Assembly: GCF_024343615.1 (NCBI RefSeq)
Contig: NZ_RJUB01000125.1
Location: 1 to 64,000 of the forward strand
Length of the DNA: 64,000 bases
Direction: 5' to 3'
Source of the DNA: Ferruginibacter sp. HRS2-29
GTDB lineage: Bacteria > Bacteroidota > Bacteroidia > Chitinophagales > Chitinophagaceae
In this document: positions 60,401 through 64,000 of the stretch, piece by piece
Layout: every line of letters starts with the position of its first letter
How positions within the stretch are numbered: position 1 is the first letter of the stretch
Notes under the pieces: model-generated
Told to the model about the DNA's origin: nothing
The model's input: only the letters and a program-made list of their open reading frames with translations
Database searches by the model: none
Program-made: the position numbers and the translations under genes

Positions 60401-62497
60401 AATTGTTACTCCGGTTAATGCTGAAGTATTTACGGTAACAAAGGTGGATACCGGCGAACCACTTCCATAAGTACCTATTTGCCAGGTATAACTGAGTGTA
60501 TTGTCAAAGCCAGGCATAGTTCCGTTAATGGCTACTGTAAAAGCACCACTTGCAGGCGTTGTCAATGCACCTGAAGCTGTAATAAAATCCCAATTTGTAC
60601 CGGCATTACCACCTGAAGGCAGCGCATTAATATCGAACCTGTAAGAACCTGTATTGTTCCATGTCATGGCACCTACATTAATTGTTCCGATTCCTGTTCC
60701 TGCAGGTGAGATTGTACCGGTAATGGCCGCAGAACCAGTTGTACCAGCACTGCCGGTGTTAGATAAAGTAGCACCATTTGCCACAGTTATATTACTGACT
60801 AATGTATTGGCATTAATGAGTAATGTACCGGCAGCAACAGTAGTAGCCCCCAGGTATCCATTAGATCCTGAAAGAGTCAATGTCGCAGTTCCATTCTTGG
60901 TAAGTGTATTTCCAGCTATGCCGGTAATACCACCGGTAAGTGTAATATTTGCATTGTTTCCTATGGATGTTGCAGACCCCAGAGTGATCGGGCCGGAATA
61001 TGTAGCCGCGGCAACAACATTTATCATGGCACCAGCCCCGGTACCAGTTCCGTTCAATGTTAATGGTTCGGCAGTACTCAATGTGATACCATTAAGATCA
61101 AACACGGCACCACTTGTTACTGAGGTACCGGCACCTGTTGTTCCCAAAGGCGAATTTATTCCATCACCCGCTGCACCCAGTGTTATAACACCTGCACCGA
61201 TGGTGGTCGCCCCTGTGTAAGTATTATTACCGGATAACGTCATAGTACCTGTTCCGGTTTTGATCAGGGAAAGTACACTCGCCCCGTTTTCGAGTGTACC
61301 TGAAAAAGTGGTGGTGGTATTATTTCCACCTGTGGTCAATGTACGGGCTGTATTAACCGTACTCATTATGTTACCGGCACCAGCAATAGAACCAACCGCT
61401 TCACTTAATCCATTCATATCAAAAAAGGCACCCGAAGCTATGCTCAAAGGGCTTGCATCCGGAATTCCACCGGCTGTTGTACCCAGGCGGATCGTTCCTG
61501 ATGTAATAGTTGTTGCGCCTGAATAGGTATTTATTGCTCCCAGAATAGTGATTCCTGAACCATTTTGAGTAACACCACCTGTACCGCCTATAACATTTGG
61601 CAGCGTAAGAGATGCTGTTGAAACTGGTGCGGCAGTGATCGTATTGGCTCCCAAAGCAATACCATTTGTAGCTGTAAGGCTAAAAGCACCCGTTCCGCTC
61701 GTGGTGATACTGTAATCGTTTGTGTTTACTGTAATCGATTTTGCTGTTTGTGAGGCACTCAGGTTTACAACGTTTGGCGTTCCACCAGTACCTTGAAAAA
61801 TAACATCATCCGTTGTGGCGGCAGTTACCAATGGATTGCTACCAGTGGCTACGGTAGAAAAAGTAGTACCCCATGTAGCAGAGCCACCCGTGTTGGGGTT
61901 GGCAGTAGAGGCATCCCAATATTTACCTGCTGACGCCTTTTTATACAAATAGATCGCCCCTTGTTCGCTACTGTAGCAGGCAAACCTGGTTGCGCTAGCG
62001 TTATGGCTCATAAGGTTCCTAGGACTAGCATTCGTGTTAGGATGACCTGTATTTGTAATGATCGCCTTGGTTGCAAAAGTGATGGTCCAATCACTTGGGG
62101 CGGCCTGGCCATTAAGGTAATTATTTGCAGAAGTACCTGTTGCTGGAATAAGGTAAGTGGAATTGACTGCATCAAAGAGCAGGTATTTTCCGGTACTTCC
62201 GTCACTAATAGTTATTTCAAAAGGCTCAGTACCTGCACTTGCTGTGGCAGGAGTAGTGGAGATAGTCATAACCCCAGAGACATTAGTAATAGTAACAGCA
62301 CTCCTGTTTCGGTAATTCGTATTTTGCGAGCCCAATGCCTGTGCCGCACCTGCCAAATTACTGGAAACGATCAGATATTTTCCACCAGGATCAATGTCTG
62401 CTGTTGAGGTAATGAGAGTATACGTGCTTTGTCCGAAAGCATTTCCGGCAAAACACAATAAACAACCCAATAACAATTTCGCGTAAATCTTCTTCAT
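54464..62497 (-). CDS. Giant T9SS-secreted multidomain surface protein (2677 aa)
   Basis: A signal peptide (residues 1-23, NAFGQ) is followed by an N-terminal domain ending RFACYSSEQ, shared with the 2445-aa protein. Autotransporter-associated beta-strand repeats follow (about 195-680; repeated ITSGTIRLG / TGTGTMTLSGNNTYTGATTI units). An ASH/choice-of-anchor-D-like domain (about 720-835, ASFGTVAWGDNV ... TVRFAP) comes next, then a long beta-solenoid-like region. A module with SRAWQFLATPTTGSQ precedes the C-terminal type A T9SS sorting domain (VYPNPVEGKTAQLVF ... VSVQKIIVN). It is a paralogue of 42027-49364 with different middle domains. A surface or matrix role is inferred; no enzyme domain was recognised. 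Confidence 0.88.
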   Translation of the reverse strand: MKKIYAKLLLGCLLCFAGNAFGQSTYTLITSTADIDPGGKYLIVSSNLAGAAQALGSQNTNYRNRSAVTITNVSGVMTISTTPATASAGTEPFEITISDGSTGKYLLFDAVNSTYLIPATGTSANNYLNGQAAPSDWTITFATKAIITNTGHPNTNASPRNLMSHNASATRFACYSSEQGAIYLYKKASAGKYWDASTANPNTGGSATWGTTFSTVATGSNPLVTAATTDDVIFQGTGGTPNVVNLSASQTAKSITVNTNDYSITTSGTGAFSLTATNGIALGANTITAAPVSTASLTLPNVIGGTGGVTQNGSGITILGAINTYSGATTITSGTIRLGTTAGGIPDASPLSIASGAFFDMNGLSEAVGSIAGAGNIMSTVNTARTLTTGGNNTTTTFSGTLENGASVLSLIKTGTGTMTLSGNNTYTGATTIGAGVITLGAAGDGINSPLGTTGAGTSVTSGAVFDLNGITLSTAEPLTLNGTGTGAGAMINVVAAATYSGPITLGSATSIGNNANITLTGGITGIAGNTLTKNGTATLTLSGSNGYLGATTVAAGTLLINANTLVSNITVANGATLSNTGSAGTTGSAAITGTISPAGTGIGTINVGAMTWNNTGSYRFDINALPSGGNAGTNWDFITASGALTTPASGAFTVAINGTMPGFDNTLSYTWQIGTYGSGSPVSTFVTVNTSALTGVTITGSFSIVFTGGNINLVYTPPTPEVDIQSPVGTSIAVNGTRASFGTVAWGDNVTAVFRILNTGTAALGVNSINFAGINAGDFTLVTPPSFPFSVVAGGSQDITVRFAPGGIGARTANITFNNTDPDEAAYLINVSGTGTPSALSTITTDATYSYTQNIPYLTYVNTAVPAAAGGSVGVHNIIITDGVDADNLPTILNSITFTYTGTANTIRSAALFTTSGSKIADVTTVGANTLAFSGLAISTLTDGGNTQAILRVVFNTVVADNEKLVFTVTAATAAGSNTSSTFTSFGAVSDNNAGNDRNRIEVTADRLAFSTVANGSVAINLAAFTISAKDALGNTDLDRTESVDLTTSGTGMTSSTPYTLVAGVVTINNVQFASVQTGITLTGNVTTPVLTGTSNSFNISAVSYALGDYQTNPAFTGTYFFSSVTADGSGIYPWQKWTSSGWADVTLAAEAPQSLAAGSKPPTIYLAGSYIDVAAGSSYNNIVVSGAGTTVFSGNTSTGLTINSGKTLDIKGGDVLMSGRMSLTAGATLHIAANANFYVSSTSGTFLRNATSVIEVEDDGNFYLQSYLANLWTGVEKFHKNSNLYIQEWDNSSTTFLIASSTDVSTYTDGGVTAYFGNLIIDMSSSSNAQTLQLLYNGFSGYLTNHDLIFNSAATGANYAVRFVNAASYTATIGRNLIVNSTWANKPVSMLNNAGTVAVTVKGNVENNSSSGAVLRLCSTTTAGSSVALTIEGNLSTSNSGVFNFNAGTPSSGTIVSTTVNLAGDLSIGAGSNMLNSDVTNAGAVFNFNGAGDGSTAALTQTINIATTVAARNQAINFFVKPGAYVQLINQDMPLGQKSTFTVNGSGSVGGTLDFNFAAGVPLNITSYSTGTMFKSEQASTLKITSVAGISASSTPTTGNVQVTNAPNYTSLATFWYIGRAATQSTGTGLPGTASGKILICDLVDNNAELTMTSPTTITSAATLVASGGKLDIRKGKFIETTSGYIDGSTGTLYMSAGTLYKVVTGYNVATIESGGSGGTYIPRMLGSTAANPYILASGSTIELSGTGAHAFQTLRGTDGTNRTAYQNIKFSNNNILRTNYKNVSSASVVLGDITVADNAVVDAGANYLGGNNTTLTMTGNSHYITAGTGVKPDATGAYTLGANTTIEFNNKSAATLQSPRLINSVPFYANVIISGSNVGLSALGTGPNSFMQFQPLGSFTVTDTGTFKIANINGFSGGSNTAVSNVNNPSITLKAGSTIEYDGLAPDNQVISNALNTFPANAHYQNLVIGGSSDKTAPSDDLIILGNIKKYGASIFKHNDGTVKLNGTTTQNITDSLVTPQIVFNNLQVNNATGVEVKSNFSVYRTLSFNGVGKLNLNSGDISLKSDLNNTANVGKIDGTAAITYGTGRFIVERYIATNSHSRAWQFLATPTTGSQTINQAWQEGFGGSGTVGINGFGTRINGGTSANGFDGPTGVNIKSYIPSSDQWTSALSPNSTSTATINNPNGWMVFVRGDRNNTQTNSDFGNATVLRTRGQIYAPGNLPYVATTEAGKYHAIGNPYASTIDLRTLDTLNITDDIYIWDPTLGSGAFGFGRYRTLAKVGTHYEVTPVGGAYPGTIVDEIQSGQAFFVKARPGQVGTVSFSETNKVEPNKVVTRGGGVADGNAELLRVQLNTRNSAGNQEVLDGAMAIFGDFSRDLDWRDGAKFINTGENVGLRVKTLLAAIERRPSPVAGDTLHVEFSNAGQKAYQWTVTAQFMDKPGRGGWIYDKFLKNNTPVNLNGETVLDFTVTADPLSAAVDRFKIVFDKIAAPAPVRFISISATRNTDRSINVKWKVENEANITGYTIERSADGRSFTGIVNSAMTSQGTYGKDDLSPLAQDNYYRIKASGLAGEITYSEVVKVAPLSTKAYISVYPNPVEGKTAQLVFANQPAGLYQVQVINNLGQVIYNGSVKVSGYNFIYPIVLGAKTTQGNYEVKVVKEDGKVSVQKIIVN

Positions 62498-63321
62498 AAC
62501 CAGCTATTTAATAACTAATACAATTAATTAAAATTCAGAAAATGTAGAGGTACGGAAGGGGATCGGAAGGAGACTTTACAAAGGATTGGAATCTGCGAAT
62601 ATACAGTCCGCAACCCATATACCGAGTTGCGCCAGCAGGAAGTAATGCTCAATTTACGCACAAAAAATCAACGACATATGCGTAATACATTGATTATGAA
62701 CACATGGTTTTTATGTTACTTCAATATTAACTAAATATTAAATCTGCTAAAAACCAGACTGCAAAAATATACGAAAAGTTGCTCATAACAACTTTCATTG
62801 GTTCTATTGTGCTGTAGTAAAACTACTATATTTTAATAAGCCTGAATGTGGAAATTACTACGGAAAAGAGAAAAACCCAGTCTTACCTCCCCATGATCCT
62901 TTATTAAGCACTGATTTTCAATAAAATGACTAAAAAACGTAATAGGACCATTGCACCACGGGACGTTTCCTAATGAATTACATTTTTTTAGTAATAGTCA
63001 ACAAATATTTCAGGAAGCTGAAGGCCACGGGGTTTTTCTGCCCTGGTTTATAGATCCGGATGTTTTCTTAACTGCCCGGGCCGCGTCTCCAACAAACACA
63101 CCGGGGTTATACGAAAACCCCGGAGGTTTTTCCCAAAGGAAACTGTACAAAAAAAGTACAATATAATTATTTTTATTGCGCACATTTTGTAACTTCGTGC
63201 TACAATTCCCGTTCTGAAATCTGGTACATTAAGGCACAGGGAAGATGAAGTTTTTCGCACGGCAATGCACAACTTTATCAGTATTATTTAATGTACCGCT
63301 CATCATTAAATAATCAACACC
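62498..63321. other. Long intergenic region with one CCTCCGGGG element
   Basis: No gene was seen in these 824 bp. A single palindromic unit of the CCTCCGGGG family lies at 63101-63131. Upstream of the next gene, TAACTTCG (63190-63197) resembles a -7 box but has no clear -33 partner. The AT-rich 62640-62960 part holds nothing recognisable. Confidence 0.55.
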
Positions 63322-63882
63322 ATGAAAACTTTCACACAACCCATCACCACCCTCAGCGAAGCCTACGCCACCATTCATGATTTCTTCAGCTGTTATCACC
63401 TGCACGAAGCCGTAGACGATCTCAACCGTATGTTTGGCTGGGCCTGTAAAGAGGGGTATTACAAAAAATCAGCGCCGGCCAATCTACTCTTTCACGCCCA
63501 ACAGCTTCACCGGCTTTTCTGCGCAGCAGAGATCATCCGGTACAGCACCGGCAGAAAAATGTCACCGGTACTGTTCCATCACACTGTTGATAAAGCATCG
63601 CCTGTTCACTTCAAAGGCACCCATACCCCCTGTACCGAATGGGAATGTTACCCGCGGCACCTCACTGCCGAAGAATACCTGAACCCCTATTGGGCCTTTG
63701 AAAAACTGACCGGTATGCGTAACTGGGAAGCTATGCTACAGGAATTGATGGAATCCGCTTTAAGCAAGGGCAGTATTGAAGGAAATTATACGATCCGTGA
63801 GGTAATGGATTGCAAAGAAAATATGCTGAAAGTTGTGGAAGGCAGCTGGCTGATAGAAATCAGGAACAATAAATTTAACTGA
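63322..63882 (+). CDS. Hypothetical protein, 186 aa
   Basis: This is a soluble, mostly helical-looking protein with no signal peptide or membrane segment and no recognised domain. It has many aromatic residues and histidines (FFSCYHLHEAVDDL near the start; HTPCTEWECYPRHL around residue 105, with two Cys and a His). The composition and codon use look like a real gene, and the ATG sits in a normal A-rich context. The Cys/His cluster could bind metal. It is not part of an operon in this window and I do not recognise the family. Confidence 0.7.
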   Translation: MKTFTQPITTLSEAYATIHDFFSCYHLHEAVDDLNRMFGWACKEGYYKKSAPANLLFHAQQLHRLFCAAEIIRYSTGRKMSPVLFHHTVDKASPVHFKGTHTPCTEWECYPRHLTAEEYLNPYWAFEKLTGMRNWEAMLQELMESALSKGSIEGNYTIREVMDCKENMLKVVEGSWLIEIRNNKFN

Positions 63883-63956
63883 TGCTGCTGCTGATCTCAG
63901 GAAGCCTCTTTGGAAAGCTGATCCATCAAGGCCGGCATCATCAATATCCACCGGAG

Positions 63957-63982
63957 AAAAAATAAAAAACCGGCCAGCCGGT
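63957..63982 (-). terminator. Strong terminator for a minus-strand gene beyond the window
   Basis: On the minus strand a GC-rich stem ACCGG-CTGG-CCGGT (extendable by one pair) is followed by TTTTTTATTTTTTC. Its orientation fits a gene entering from the right edge, convergent with the 186-aa gene. Confidence 0.7.
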
Positions 63983-64000
63983 GAAACTTAAATTTCAGAT

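Noticed and set aside
57972-61526. Series of plus-strand ORFs (138-188 aa) rich in Val/Pro/Ala
   Set aside because: They are shadows of the Thr/Gly/Asn-rich giant T9SS gene on the minus strand; the low-complexity coding strand leaves the reverse frames open.
63760-63951. 63-aa minus-strand ORF at the right edge
   Set aside because: It is antisense to the 186-aa gene and lacks coding character.

Overview
The window looks like a chromosomal segment of a Bacteroidota bacterium, most likely a Chitinophagaceae-type soil or freshwater organism. The evidence is: very large secreted proteins ending in type IX secretion (T9SS) sorting domains, a SprB-type repeat adhesin, a UpxY/NusG-like antiterminator, promoter elements of the TAnnTTTG type, almost no Shine-Dalgarno sequences, frequent TTG/GTG starts, and an exosortase with a small PID-type sorting-tag protein. 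The genus call is inference; no rRNA or tRNA gene was seen.

Layout. (1) 1-1613: 5' part of a SprB-repeat secreted protein on the minus strand. (2) 1614-2086: tandem-repeat-rich gap, then the housekeeping genes tsaD and trmN6 on the plus strand. (3) 4183-41448: a ~37 kb, almost uninterrupted minus-strand exopolysaccharide (EPS) locus. In transcription order it runs: exosortase-tag minipeptide, Wza exporter lipoprotein, Wzc co-polymerase/tyrosine kinase, UpxY antiterminator, AsnB-like amidotransferase, GT4, Wzm/Wzt ABC exporter, FkbM methyltransferase, three GT-A enzymes, hexapeptide acyltransferase, SAM methyltransferase, NAD-dependent epimerase, a run of GT4/GT2 enzymes with an OafA-type acyltransferase, second AsnB-like enzyme, CgeB-like GT, another GT, Wzy-like polymerase, GT4, exosortase, second OafA-type acyltransferase, NodU/CmcH-type carbamoyltransferase, GT2, and a CpsB/YwqE-type PHP phosphatase that would oppose Wzc. 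Many genes overlap by 4 bp, so translational coupling is likely. (4) 42027-49364 and 54464-62497: two paralogous giant T9SS proteins (2445 and 2677 aa). (5) Between them: a lysine-rich small protein, a GH1 beta-glucosidase, a MurG/UGT-like glycosyltransferase and a REP-associated tyrosine transposase (RAYT) beside matching two-hairpin REP-like elements. (6) 63322-63882: a 186-aa protein of unknown function.

How it fits together. The locus encodes a heavily decorated surface polysaccharide carrying acyl, carbamoyl, methyl and probably amidated-uronate groups. Chain length and export would be run by Wza/Wzc with PHP-phosphatase antagonism. The window holds both a Wzy-like polymerase and a Wzm/Wzt ABC exporter, but no flippase and no initiating sugar-phosphate transferase. 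The most intriguing element is the exosortase, translationally coupled to the Wzy-like polymerase and a GT4. Its only visible substrate candidate is a 71-aa protein that is nearly all signal peptide plus sorting tag, encoded at the head of the locus behind a good Bacteroidota promoter. This suggests a peptide-anchored or peptide-primed polysaccharide.

The non-coding DNA is unusually structured. Heptamer (7-bp) tandem arrays sit at start or stop codons of at least seven genes. A palindromic CCTCCGGGG family abuts stop codons and has even supplied the C-terminus of one enzyme. A separate REP family lies around the RAYT gene.
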